42,990 bases of DNA from an uncultured Clostridia bacterium (GTDB lineage Bacteria > Bacillota > Clostridia > TANB77 > CAG-508): assembly GCA_947630065.1 (NCBI GenBank), contig CANRGE010000013.1, positions 1 to 42,990 on the forward strand, given 5' to 3'. The notes under the pieces were generated by a model. The model searched no databases. It saw only the letters and a program-made list of their open reading frames with translations, and had not been told where the DNA came from. This document shows positions 9,457 to 20,045 of the stretch, in pieces. Position numbers and translations under genes: made by a program. How positions within the stretch are numbered: the first letter of the stretch is position 1; each line of letters starts with the position of its first letter.

Positions 9457-11238
9457 TTATTTCTCCACTTCAATTACATTATTTTTATTTGTATATCCAT
9501 TAGATATATCTAGTTTATATGTCTTGTTTCCATCTTCATCACAAGAGATTTCTTCGAATCCTTGTAAGTCATAAAAATCTTTTACCATTTTATTTTTTAA
9601 TGTTGGATAGTAATATCCATAAATAGTTTTTATATTCCTTTCCTTAGCTTTTTTTACTAATGCGTCTAACATAGCAAATTCCATGTTTCTTTTTAAAACT
9701 CTACAACTCATTATCCATAAATCAATATGTAATTCATCATTATTTTTTATATTTCCAATAACAACAGTTATAACTCCATTATCTCCAAATATGTCTTCTA
9801 ATTTTCCATATAATTTTATATAATTATCATCTTTATCAACCGCTTCAATATCTGCTAATGAATATCTTTTTGTAGTTAAATTAAATTGATTGCTCTTATT
9901 ACTTAATTGCGAAATTCTTTCTAAATAAATAGATTTAAATGTTGATATTTCTGCTTTCATCTTTAATGATAATAAATAATCATTATAATTTTCAAATGTA
10001 GCCATCATTTGACTTCTTTTTGCATTATCTTTGTATAATTCATTTTTCTTCATATCTTCGTTTGAAAAATTAGTTACTTCAAAATATCCATTGTGGTCAA
10101 TAATTCTTATATAATTTTCTGGTACATCTATTTCTGGTGTAGAAAGTCCATCTATGTAATCTCTACATATTTGTCTTTCTGCTGGATTATCATCTACAAA
10201 AACAAAACTATCTGCTCCTAAATTTAATTCTTCTGCAATATCTTTTATATTTAGATTCTTTGGATTCCAATTAGCTTTTATTATAATAAAATCATCTGGT
10301 TTTAATGTTCCTGCTGGATGGTTTAGTCCTGCAATTGCATTTTCATGTTCATTTTTAGAATTAACATTCAATATTATTCCTAATGATTTATGTTCTTTCA
10401 AATAGTTTTGAAACTCTGTATATACTTGTCCACTTGGTACTTCTGGACCAAGTGCTAAATTTTCTATACCATCATCTCCAACAATTCCACCCCAAAGTGT
10501 ATTATCTAGGTCTAAAACAAATGCTTTTTTATTTTTTCCATAAATAGATTTTATTATATTAGCTATATTAAATGCTAAATATGGTATTGCTTGTACATCC
10601 ATTGCATATTTATACATATGCCAATAAAATTGATTTGCCCATTTATCTAATCCATAGCAAGAAGATACATAGTTTATGTCATTTATGAAAAAGTTTTTAG
10701 TACTTGATGCATATTCATAAAACTTTTGATTTAATCTTGTTATGAAATTTATTTTTCCATGAATATCACTAGCATCTTTATTTCCTAATAAACGATAATA
10801 TGGATATTCAAAATTATTTTGAATAATAGTAGAATTAAACTTTGAAAATAACTTATCCCAAATTATTCTAAATTTTTCATACTCTGAATTAAGTTTTTCA
10901 TTTATTACGTTTTCGTCATTATACATGGTAGGATATTCCATAATATTCCTATTAGTTGTGTGAATATATATAATATCTGGATTAAAATTATCTAATTCTT
11001 CATTACCAAATACTGCATCTTCATAAAATTTATTATATTCAGACTCATAAAATGTAGGTTTTATTCCATGGTTTAGCAAAAATATTTCCAACATATTTTT
11101 AATTTCACTTGTTGTTGAGCCACCAAGAATAGCTATATTTTTAGGTAATAGCCCTGGTTTAGCTAATAATTCTTTTTTTATTTTTTTCTTATTACTTATT
11201 AAATACGAAACATCAAATGGATATTCCAATTCTTTCAT
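9457..11238 (-). CDS. FkbH-like HAD-family protein (acyl loading on ACP)
   Basis: A 593-residue cytosolic protein. The N-terminal part has an SGNH-like ILGGSTTSEI motif near 37-46. The central HAD domain has VLDLDNTLWGGIVGDDG with Asp243 and Asp245 and a later FVDDNPAERQ motif. The C-terminal part (about 430-580) looks like a GNAT-type domain. Characterised FkbH proteins take 1,3-bisphosphoglycerate, dephosphorylate it and load a glyceryl group on an ACP. With the ACP and MBOAT downstream, a glyceryl or related hydroxyacyl decoration of the polysaccharide is a reasonable guess. The gene has an AGGAGT site and follows a leader-like ORF and hairpin terminator, so it is separated from the upstream AT3 gene. 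Confidence 0.85.
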   Translation of the reverse strand: MKELEYPFDVSYLISNKKKIKKELLAKPGLLPKNIAILGGSTTSEIKNMLEIFLLNHGIKPTFYESEYNKFYEDAVFGNEELDNFNPDIIYIHTTNRNIMEYPTMYNDENVINEKLNSEYEKFRIIWDKLFSKFNSTIIQNNFEYPYYRLLGNKDASDIHGKINFITRLNQKFYEYASSTKNFFINDINYVSSCYGLDKWANQFYWHMYKYAMDVQAIPYLAFNIANIIKSIYGKNKKAFVLDLDNTLWGGIVGDDGIENLALGPEVPSGQVYTEFQNYLKEHKSLGIILNVNSKNEHENAIAGLNHPAGTLKPDDFIIIKANWNPKNLNIKDIAEELNLGADSFVFVDDNPAERQICRDYIDGLSTPEIDVPENYIRIIDHNGYFEVTNFSNEDMKKNELYKDNAKRSQMMATFENYNDYLLSLKMKAEISTFKSIYLERISQLSNKSNQFNLTTKRYSLADIEAVDKDDNYIKLYGKLEDIFGDNGVITVVIGNIKNNDELHIDLWIMSCRVLKRNMEFAMLDALVKKAKERNIKTIYGYYYPTLKNKMVKDFYDLQGFEEISCDEDGNKTYKLDISNGYTNKNNVIEVEK

Positions 11239-11282
11239 AAAATTACTCCTAACTTTATAACTCTTTATAGCAACAAAAAAAC

Positions 11283-11331
11283 AAGTTACAATCTATTTAT
11301 TTGAGTACTCAAATAAATAGATTAAAACTTG
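11283..11331 (-). terminator. conserved hairpin terminator in front of the FkbH/ACP module
   Basis: A long stem (arms CAAGTT..TTTGAGT and ACTCAAAT..AACTTG) is followed on the minus strand by TTTTTTTGTTGC. It shares the AATCTATTTATTT core with the hairpin at 6301-6355, while the tips and the base differ with matching changes on both arms. It sits inside the main operon between the short ORF at 11344-11409 and the FkbH-like gene. Confidence 0.75.
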
Positions 11332-11343
11332 CTTTTAAATCTA

Positions 11344-11409
11344 TTATACTATTATATAGTTTGTATGTATTTGTGCTGCAATATCAATGTTTTTTAAGTT
11401 CTTCATCAT
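11344..11409 (-). CDS. short leader-like ORF before a terminator
   Basis: AAAGGAT stands before ATGATG at 11409, giving the 21-residue peptide MMKNLKNIDIAAQIHTNYII plus V. Its 3' end (TATATAATAG then AATAGATTT) and the hairpin after it match the arrangement at 6364-6453, but the repeat is absent or decayed to ATACATACAAAC. It may be a regulatory leader, or a remnant of another AT3-type gene start. Function is unknown. Confidence 0.4.
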   Translation of the reverse strand: MMKNLKNIDIAAQIHTNYIIV

Positions 11410-11427
11410 AAAATCCTTTCTTTTTAT

Positions 11428-12577
<1,150 letters not shown>

Positions 12578-12636
12578 TTTATGCTTACTCCTTTTTATAA
12601 ATATTATCGTTATTATAATTTAAATATCGACAAATT

Positions 12637-14193
12637 TCAAGCTTTTTTATTATTTTTTATTCCTTTTATATTACTAATTAATAATGAAATATATTTAGTT
12701 ATTGTTTTCCTAAAATATTTATTGGTCATAAACACTATTGTAGCTATTATCACACTAATGCTTCCATGCACAATAAACATTATTATCAAATCTGTTACAT
12801 TATTAACTTCTAATATTCGAGTGCAGTTTATTAATACATTCGATATAACTATTGTAATTATAGATAAAAAGAAATAAGGTATATTTAATTTTATATATTC
12901 CACAAATGGAATTTTAAATCCATCTTTAAAAACAATATATGGTTTCCACATAGCAATTATTATTATGTTACTAACTATAGTTCCTACAACAACTCCTAAT
13001 ACACCTATATTTTTAACTAATATAATAGATACAACTAAATTTATTACTGATTCTATAAAAGGAGCCATTTTGTCATAAAAAATACCATATGCATCTTTAA
13101 ATTTATCTATCGGTTGCTTTATTACTTTAAACATTATATTTAGTGCAATTGCAAATACTATATATTTAGAAAATATATATTCTTTCCCTACCCATATTCC
13201 AATAAAAGGATTTGCTAATTTATAAAATAAAAAACACATAATAGTCGATAAAAATATAGTTAAAATATGTAATTCTTTCCAAACACTATATACTTTTTTA
13301 TTATCTTCCTCCACAATTAAATTTCCTATTGAAGATGTAATTCCAATAAACGCTTGCTCTACTGAACCTGATAATAATGTCTGTATCGTCAAATAATTTG
13401 TATATATACCTACCATTTCAAGATTTCCAAAATATGATATTATTATATTGTCAGTTTGATTTACTACTAAACCTCCAATTTTATGAAAAAATAAATCTTT
13501 TGTTTTTAATACAATATTTTTATATTTTTTCAATAACTGTAAAAAACTTAATGTCTTCTCATTTGAATAATACTTATAATCTTTTTTTATCTTTATATTT
13601 GTATATATGTACATTAAGCAATTTGAAATAATTTCTATAATTAACCAATAATAATAATTTTTATATAATATTATTACTATAAATTGTAAAATAGTTTTTA
13701 GTATTTTTGCATTTCCTTGTATTCTTACTATAAAATAATTTCTTTGATCCGCTAATGGTAATACATTAAGAAATGTAAATAAATATGATGTAATAGTAGC
13801 AAATAAATACATTATAAAATATATTCTTATTTCATTAATGCTTATATTAGAATTTACAAATCTATTAATAAATATTGTTATGATTATTCCTATGATAAAA
13901 ATTACTATAGCTATACATCTATATATGTACTTATATAATAACAATATCTCATTAATTTTTTTTGTATCTTTTTCCGCTAATGGTTTATATAATGAATATC
14001 CTACTGCCGCTCCTATGCCTAGTTCTGCTATATTTAATACTCCTAATATATTTAAGAACAAAGAATTTAACCCATTATATTCAATTCCTAAATAATTAAT
14101 AAATATTGTTTTTGAAACAAAACTAAAAACTGTATTTATTGCATAATATACTAATGATATTATAGCATTTTTAGATGATTTTTCTGTTCTCAT
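12637..14193 (-). CDS. wzx: Wzx-like polysaccharide flippase (MOP superfamily)
   Basis: A 518-residue polytopic protein with about 12-14 hydrophobic segments. The start (KNAIISLVYYAINTVFSFVS, IFINYLGIEYNGLNSLFLNI) is characteristic of O-antigen/teichoic flippases of the MOP superfamily. It should move undecaprenyl-linked repeat units to the outer face of the membrane. AAGGAG precedes the ATG. It lies between the glycosyltransferase at 14329 and the AT3 gene in the main operon. It is the only flippase in the window, which fits a Wzx/Wzy pathway with the polymerase at 18800. Confidence 0.88.
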   Translation of the reverse strand: MRTEKSSKNAIISLVYYAINTVFSFVSKTIFINYLGIEYNGLNSLFLNILGVLNIAELGIGAAVGYSLYKPLAEKDTKKINEILLLYKYIYRCIAIVIFIIGIIITIFINRFVNSNISINEIRIYFIMYLFATITSYLFTFLNVLPLADQRNYFIVRIQGNAKILKTILQFIVIILYKNYYYWLIIEIISNCLMYIYTNIKIKKDYKYYSNEKTLSFLQLLKKYKNIVLKTKDLFFHKIGGLVVNQTDNIIISYFGNLEMVGIYTNYLTIQTLLSGSVEQAFIGITSSIGNLIVEEDNKKVYSVWKELHILTIFLSTIMCFLFYKLANPFIGIWVGKEYIFSKYIVFAIALNIMFKVIKQPIDKFKDAYGIFYDKMAPFIESVINLVVSIILVKNIGVLGVVVGTIVSNIIIIAMWKPYIVFKDGFKIPFVEYIKLNIPYFFLSIITIVISNVLINCTRILEVNNVTDLIIMFIVHGSISVIIATIVFMTNKYFRKTITKYISLLISNIKGIKNNKKA

Positions 14194-14328
14194 TTTTCTC
14201 CTTATACTCTATATATTATATTCTATTGTTTATATCCATTTTTAATTATTTTAGCTAATTTTCAAAATTTAAAAATCAATTTACAATAATAAATTTATAT
14301 AAAAATGCAACAACAATTTTTTATATAA

Positions 14329-15210
14329 TCATTCATTTATTTTTTCACAGGTATTGTAATAATCAAAAGCATTTTTAATTTGCATATCATTTTCACAATT
14401 ATCAACATTACCTTTTGATAACGCTACCTCTTGCGAACCTCTTATTGTATACAAATAATAATTTTTTTTGCATGCTTTAACTACTTTCACATTGTTTTCT
14501 ACTTCCATACATTTTAGCCATATATCATCTGCATTTGGACATAATTTATTTAATTTATCTATATTAAATGTCTCTTTACTTAATATATGTGGCGGATATA
14601 ATACACCTCCTACACCTGTTGCTAGTAATGCATTATTTGGAAATAACGCATCCTCTTTATTATATTCCCATTCCCATAAGTTATAAGGTTCTATTCTATT
14701 TTTATTTATTTTTATTTTATGACATCTCATACAAGAAATTGCTTTTGAATATTTAATATAAGAATTATATAAATTTTCAATTATTCTTTTATTATAATAT
14801 ATATCATCATCAACAGTTATTATAATATCATCAATATATTCTTGCATTGCATAGAAGTATTTCGTATGTGGCTTTAATTTAGAATCATCCCTATATTCTA
14901 TAGTTAATCCTCTTTTTTGTTGTTCTATTAATTGGTTTGGCAATTTTACATTTTTTGCATTTTCTCCTAAGTATAAAATTACTTTGTCTGGCTTCATAGT
15001 TTGCCTAAGAATTGTTTCAATAGTTAGGTATGCTTTATCTAATCGCGTTGGAATGCTTGTTAATGATACAACAATCTTTGTTTTTCTATCATTATTTAAA
15101 TTTATTCCTATTTTCTTAGTCTTAAAAATTTTATAATATATAGGCATAATCCTAGTTTTTATAGGTGATATTACATATGTGTACATTAATCTCATAAATT
15201 TTTCATTCAT
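14329..15210 (-). CDS. glycosyltransferase (GT-A type, DxD motif)
   Basis: A 293-residue protein. The motif KIVVSLTSIPTRLDKAYLTI near 45-64 and the metal/nucleotide-sugar motif ITVDDDIYYN with Asp134-136 point to a GT-A fold glycosyltransferase. It should add one sugar to the lipid-linked repeat unit at the inner face of the membrane. Donor and linkage cannot be told. AAGGA lies 10 bases before the ATG, and the gene follows the UDP-glucose dehydrogenase gene by 37 bases. The 135 bases between it and the flippase gene are very AT-rich with no clear signal. Confidence 0.78.
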   Translation of the reverse strand: MNEKFMRLMYTYVISPIKTRIMPIYYKIFKTKKIGINLNNDRKTKIVVSLTSIPTRLDKAYLTIETILRQTMKPDKVILYLGENAKNVKLPNQLIEQQKRGLTIEYRDDSKLKPHTKYFYAMQEYIDDIIITVDDDIYYNKRIIENLYNSYIKYSKAISCMRCHKIKINKNRIEPYNLWEWEYNKEDALFPNNALLATGVGGVLYPPHILSKETFNIDKLNKLCPNADDIWLKCMEVENNVKVVKACKKNYYLYTIRGSQEVALSKGNVDNCENDMQIKNAFDYYNTCEKINE

Positions 15211-15247
15211 TTGGTATCATTCCTTACTAATTTAAATTTAATGTAAA

Positions 15248-16537
15248 CTACCTTCCTATTGAATAATATTCAATTTTCTTCATTTCGTCTAAGTTATATA
15301 TATTTCTTCCATCATAAACATTAGCTGTTTTCATTAAATCTTTATATTCACTTGGTTTTATATTCTTTATTTCTTCCCATTCTGTAAATATAAAACATAT
15401 ATCTGCATTCTTTAATGCTTCTTGCGGAGACTTTGTATATTGTATTTGTGTTGGATAAATTTTTTTATAGTTTTCTATTCCAACAGGATCATATGCCTTA
15501 ATATTTGCACCTTCTTCTAATAATATTGGTATATTTTCTAATGATGGTGCTTCTCTTAAATCATCTGTTCCTGGTTTAAAAGTTAGTCCTAAAATAGCTA
15601 TATTTAAGCCTTTAAATGTTTTAAATTTTTCTCTAGCTTTTTTTAATAAAATAAGTTTTTGATTCTTATTTACTTCTATTGCCGCTTTTATTGTTTTTAA
15701 TTCATATCCACCTTGTTGTGCTAAATAGTGTAATGCTTTAGTATCTTTTGGAAAACAACTTCCCCCATATCCACAACCAGCATTTAAAAATTTGTCTCCT
15801 ATTCTTTTATCGTAACTCATTCCCTTTGATACATCTTCAACATTTGCTCCTACTATTTCACACAAATTTGCAATATCGTTCATATAACTAATTTTTAGTG
15901 CTAAGAAATCATTAGAAGCATACTTTACCATTTCTGCACTTCTTCTATTTGTACATAATATAGGCAAATTGAAGTTTTCATATAATTGTAACATTTTATT
16001 TTCTGTTTCTTTATTTTCTGTTCCTATAACAATTCGTGATGCATGTAATGTATCTTTTACCGCTGTTCCTTGTGCTAGAAATTCTGGATTACTTGCAACA
16101 TTAATTTTTACATTATTTTTTAGATTTTCTTTTATGTATTTTTCTACATCATCATTTGTTCCTATTGGAACTGTTGATTTTACAACAACAACACAGTCTT
16201 TTTCAACTGATTCTGCTATTTGTTTTGCAACTTCATACACATAATCTAAATTAGCCGATCCATCTGCTCTTTCTGGAGTGCCTACTCCAATAAAAATGAA
16301 ATCTGCATCTTTATAAGCTTTTTTATAATCTGTTGTATAATCTATTCTTCCTTCTTTATAATTTTTTATCATTAATTCTTCTAATCCTTGTTCATATATT
16401 GGACTTATTCCTACTTTCATTTTATTTATCTTGTTTTCATCTATATCTACACAAATAACATCTTGTCCTTTTTCAGCGAAACACACTCCTGCTACTAATC
16501 CTACATATCCTGTTCCAGCTACTGCTACTTTACTCAT
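15248..16537 (-). CDS. ugd: UDP-glucose 6-dehydrogenase
   Basis: A 429-residue cytosolic enzyme that oxidises UDP-glucose twice with NAD to UDP-glucuronate. The NAD site VAGTGYVGLVAG is at residues 5-16, the KSTVPIGT stretch at 120-127, and the catalytic Cys261 in NAGCGYGGSCFPKDTKAL. The length and motifs are those of the Ugd/TuaD group. A related UDP-ManNAc dehydrogenase is possible but less likely. AAAAGGAG precedes the ATG. It implies glucuronic acid, or a sugar derived from it, in the polymer. Confidence 0.92.
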   Translation of the reverse strand: MSKVAVAGTGYVGLVAGVCFAEKGQDVICVDIDENKINKMKVGISPIYEQGLEELMIKNYKEGRIDYTTDYKKAYKDADFIFIGVGTPERADGSANLDYVYEVAKQIAESVEKDCVVVVKSTVPIGTNDDVEKYIKENLKNNVKINVASNPEFLAQGTAVKDTLHASRIVIGTENKETENKMLQLYENFNLPILCTNRRSAEMVKYASNDFLALKISYMNDIANLCEIVGANVEDVSKGMSYDKRIGDKFLNAGCGYGGSCFPKDTKALHYLAQQGGYELKTIKAAIEVNKNQKLILLKKAREKFKTFKGLNIAILGLTFKPGTDDLREAPSLENIPILLEEGANIKAYDPVGIENYKKIYPTQIQYTKSPQEALKNADICFIFTEWEEIKNIKPSEYKDLMKTANVYDGRNIYNLDEMKKIEYYSIGR

Positions 16538-16549
16538 ATCTTTCTCCTT

Positions 16550-17668
16550 TTAAATATCATAACATTTTTTACATACCTTATATATGTTTCTTACATATAT
16601 ATCTTCCGTAAAATTTTCTAATGCTCTTCTTCTTCCATTTTCTCCATATTCTTGTATTTTTTGTTTATCATTTAACAATTTAACTATTTTTTCTTCTAAT
16701 TGTATATAATTACTATATTCGAATAATTCTCCTGTAATATTATCTATTACTATCTCAGGGTTCGCTCCAGTATTAGATGCTATTACAGCTAATTCATTCA
16801 TCATATACTCTACAGTAACTCTTCCAAATCCTTCAGATTTAGAACAAATTATTCCTATTTGATATTTAGAAAAATCAATCTCATATTGATATCCTTTGAA
16901 ATGAATATAATCTTGTAATTTATTGTCTTTTACATATTTTTCTAAAATTTCTCTATCTTCACCATCCCCATATAAGTCGACACAAAAATTATTATTATTT
17001 TCTTTGCTCACAATTTCTTTTATAGCTTTGATTAATGTAATCTGACTTTTTTCGTTTGATAGCCTTCCAGTCATTATTATATTAATTTTTTCATTAATCG
17101 CTTTTTTTTCCAGTCTTTCTGGTACTCTTATTCCATTATATATCTTTATCAGTTTTTCTTTGTCAAATATATTATTATATGTATTCTTTACAGCTTCTGA
17201 AATACAAATAATTTTACTAGAGTATTTATTAACTAATTTGCTTGCAATTTTATCATATTTCCATCCAAAATCTTTACCACCAAACTCTCTTACATGTTGT
17301 ATATGTGGAACTTTTAACTTTTTTGCTAACATTACACTAAAATAATTTGTATATCCATTATTATAAACTCCTATTATATCCTCCTCTTTTTTTAGTAATC
17401 TTAATGTTCTGCATAGTACTAATTTATTTATAATATATTTTAAAATTGGTTTTATTCCAAACCAAGTATTTTTATTCACACATCCTTTAAACTTTATACA
17501 TATAAAATCTATATCATTTTTTCTTAATAACTCTGCGCTTCTTCCTTCTCCTGGAATAATAACATATGGTTTAATCCCCTTTTTCTTCAAATAATTTAAT
17601 ATTGATATCATTGAGTAATCTGCTCCATACCCCCAGGTACTATTAGAAACAAATATTATAGTTTTCAT
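16550..17668 (-). CDS. family 4 glycosyltransferase (GT-B)
   Basis: A 372-residue retaining glycosyltransferase of the GT4 type. The N-terminal Gly-rich start (FVSNSTWGYGADYSM), the middle IIMTGRLSNEKSQITLIKAI and the C-terminal SEGFGRVTVEYM donor motif support this. It acts at the cytoplasmic face on the lipid-linked chain; its sugar is unknown. Its start overlaps the stop of the upstream glycosyltransferase by 4 bases, with GAAGGG before the ATG, which indicates coupled translation. Confidence 0.88.
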   Translation of the reverse strand: MKTIIFVSNSTWGYGADYSMISILNYLKKKGIKPYVIIPGEGRSAELLRKNDIDFICIKFKGCVNKNTWFGIKPILKYIINKLVLCRTLRLLKKEEDIIGVYNNGYTNYFSVMLAKKLKVPHIQHVREFGGKDFGWKYDKIASKLVNKYSSKIICISEAVKNTYNNIFDKEKLIKIYNGIRVPERLEKKAINEKINIIMTGRLSNEKSQITLIKAIKEIVSKENNNNFCVDLYGDGEDREILEKYVKDNKLQDYIHFKGYQYEIDFSKYQIGIICSKSEGFGRVTVEYMMNELAVIASNTGANPEIVIDNITGELFEYSNYIQLEEKIVKLLNDKQKIQEYGENGRRRALENFTEDIYVRNIYKVCKKCYDI

Positions 17669-18795
17669 ATTTTCCCTTCTTTTATTATTTTTATAGTATT
17701 ATTTGTACAATTTTCCCAAGTAAATAACTTTATTCTATTTATACCTTTATCTACGTATCTTTGTTTTTCTTCATTGGAAAGATTTATAGTTTCTTTTATT
17801 ATTTCACATAAATTATTGTAATCATATACACTATCTAAATATACTGCTGCATCTCCAGCTACCTCTGGTATTGATGATACTTTAGTAGTAATTACTACAG
17901 CTTCATTTTTCATTGCTTCTAATATAGGTAGTCCAAATCCTTCATACAATGATGGATATATGTATGCCTCACAATTTCTAAATAAAAAAACTTTTTCCTC
18001 TTCTGTTATATATCCTGTTACTATTATATCAGATTTATATTTAGATTTATCTATTAATTTAAAAGTATCTTTATTTTTCCAGCCTTTTCCACCAGATATA
18101 ACAAACACTAAATTATCGTTATTTTCGCTTTTATATTTTTCAAAAGCCTTTATTGCTGTATTTAAGTTTTTTCTTGGCTCTATTGTACTTAAGAAAAAAA
18201 TAAATTTTCTATTGTTTAAATTAAATTTATTTCTTATTATAATGTTTTGTTCATCTGTTAATGCTTTTGGTCTATTTTGATATATTCCTTCATATATAAC
18301 TTCTATTTTATTTTCATTTATATTTAATTGTTCTATTATATCATTTTTTGTAGATTTAGATACAGCTATTATTTTATTTGCATTAATACAAGATTTCTTT
18401 AAAATTATTTTCTGTATTATAGTATTATACAAAGACCCTACATTCTTAATTTTTTGAATTGCTAAATCATGAATTGTTAAAATATATTTTATGTTTTTTG
18501 TATGTTTATTTCTTTTAGGTAAACAATGTTGCGTTCCCCAGAACACATCTATTTCATCTTTTTCTAAAATTTTAGGTAATTTTGTATATAACCATAAAGT
18601 TCCAATTTTCGATGAATATTCACAAATATGAAAATTAGAATTTAATTTAAAATCTATATAAATTTTTCTATTTGAGTATATGTAATATTCATTTTCTTTG
18701 TCAATTTCATTTATTTGCTTAATAATTTCATATGTATATGTACCTATACCTGTTCTATTCTCTCTAAGTGCTCTACCATCTATTCCAACTTTCAT
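17665..18795 (-). CDS. family 4 glycosyltransferase (GT-B)
   Basis: A 376-residue GT4 glycosyltransferase. The start MKVGIDGRALRENRTGIGTY, the FFLSTIEPRKNLNTAIKAF motif and the donor-site SLYEGFGLPILEAM are clear. The NRTGIGTY start is shared with mannosyl- and rhamnosyl-transferases that use GDP sugars, which would fit the GDP-mannose/GDP-rhamnose genes in this operon, but the donor is not proven. It overlaps the next gene by 4 bases and has AAGGAG before its ATG. Confidence 0.9.
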   Translation of the reverse strand: MKVGIDGRALRENRTGIGTYTYEIIKQINEIDKENEYYIYSNRKIYIDFKLNSNFHICEYSSKIGTLWLYTKLPKILEKDEIDVFWGTQHCLPKRNKHTKNIKYILTIHDLAIQKIKNVGSLYNTIIQKIILKKSCINANKIIAVSKSTKNDIIEQLNINENKIEVIYEGIYQNRPKALTDEQNIIIRNKFNLNNRKFIFFLSTIEPRKNLNTAIKAFEKYKSENNDNLVFVISGGKGWKNKDTFKLIDKSKYKSDIIVTGYITEEEKVFLFRNCEAYIYPSLYEGFGLPILEAMKNEAVVITTKVSSIPEVAGDAAVYLDSVYDYNNLCEIIKETINLSNEEKQRYVDKGINRIKLFTWENCTNNTIKIIKEGKI

Positions 18796-18799
18796 TGTT

Positions 18800-20035
18800 T
18801 TACTCCTTCGCTACTTCTTCATACTTATTATCTTCTTTACTTTGTAATAAAAATTCATTTTTCTTTATATACATACCTACAATTAAAAAATAATTTATCA
18901 AAATTGGAGGATAGTTGAATGACGAATCTACGAAAAAGGCTATTAATACTACAGATAAAGCTATACTAATTGTCTTATTTGTTTTATATACATTTCGTAT
19001 AACTATACAAAATAAGGCAATTAGTGTAACAAAAGCAATTCCTCCATAAAAAGAAAGTATATAAAACAAACCTTCTACTTGTTTTACATTTGACCAATCC
19101 ATTCCCAATAATAATGTCCTTATTTTTTCAAAGATATTTGCTTGTGCTATTGAGTTAAATAGATTTTTTAGCTGAATAGTTCTTCCACTAGCAGTTTTAT
19201 CCATTATAGTTTGTGTAACGTATCTATATATTAATGTATCTATATCTTTTTTGTCTATAATATAAATAGTAATACATACTATAATTGTTATAATAAGTAT
19301 TGCTCCAATTATTCTTAAATATTTTTTTCTCATTTCCTTTTTTGTTTTAAAAATATTACTAATTATTAATACTACCATTAATATAAAAATAGCCATAATT
19401 GTTCTTGAGCCAGACAAAACAATCCCTATTGTTGCTAGTATAATAGAAACATATTTCATTATCATATATTTTCTTTCCTCTGTTGTCCATTCTAGCATAC
19501 ACGCAATACCTAATATATAAAATATTCCTACTAAGTTTCCATTTTGATATGTAGAGGGCATTTTTAAAGCTTCTGCTCCAAAGAATCCATATCCGATTGA
19601 TTTATAAGCAAATGAATCTCCATATGCAATATTAATTCCTGGTATTTTAGTTTTTTCTATTCCTATAGACCATTGTAGTAAAGAATATACTCCTGTTATA
19701 ATTAAAGCTATACACATAATTTTTATGGCCTTATTATAATTAGCTTTATATCCTATACAAATAGCAAGTGGTGAAGTTATTAATACCATTGTTACTAGTA
19801 AATAAAAAGATTTAATATTTTTAAAATTTAAAATTGCCACTAATAAAAGTATTACTGAAAATAGTATGTAACTATACGCAAAGCTCTTCATTTTTTCATA
19901 TATTTTGGTAAATACTTTTATTGATAATACCACACATATAACAAATAATACCATTTGTACTGTTAGTGGTATATTATCTATTTTTATTCCTGCTTTAGGA
20001 AAAGCAAAAGTTATAAATAAAAACAAATTTATCAT
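18800..20035 (-). CDS. wzy: Wzy-like polysaccharide polymerase / O-antigen ligase family
   Basis: A 411-residue protein with about 10-12 membrane segments and a large loop, including the GIVLSGSRTIMAIFILMV segment common in O-antigen polymerases and ligases. It is proposed to join repeat units outside the membrane. The start is set at the ATG at 20035 because AAGGAG lies 6 bases before it; the open frame extends to a TTG at 20056 without a proper site. Its position among glycosyltransferases and the presence of Wzx and Wzz support a polymerase rather than a ligase. Confidence 0.82.
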   Translation of the reverse strand: MINLFLFITFAFPKAGIKIDNIPLTVQMVLFVICVVLSIKVFTKIYEKMKSFAYSYILFSVILLLVAILNFKNIKSFYLLVTMVLITSPLAICIGYKANYNKAIKIMCIALIITGVYSLLQWSIGIEKTKIPGINIAYGDSFAYKSIGYGFFGAEALKMPSTYQNGNLVGIFYILGIACMLEWTTEERKYMIMKYVSIILATIGIVLSGSRTIMAIFILMVVLIISNIFKTKKEMRKKYLRIIGAILIITIIVCITIYIIDKKDIDTLIYRYVTQTIMDKTASGRTIQLKNLFNSIAQANIFEKIRTLLLGMDWSNVKQVEGLFYILSFYGGIAFVTLIALFCIVIRNVYKTNKTISIALSVVLIAFFVDSSFNYPPILINYFLIVGMYIKKNEFLLQSKEDNKYEEVAKE

Positions 20036-20045
20036 TGATTTCTCC

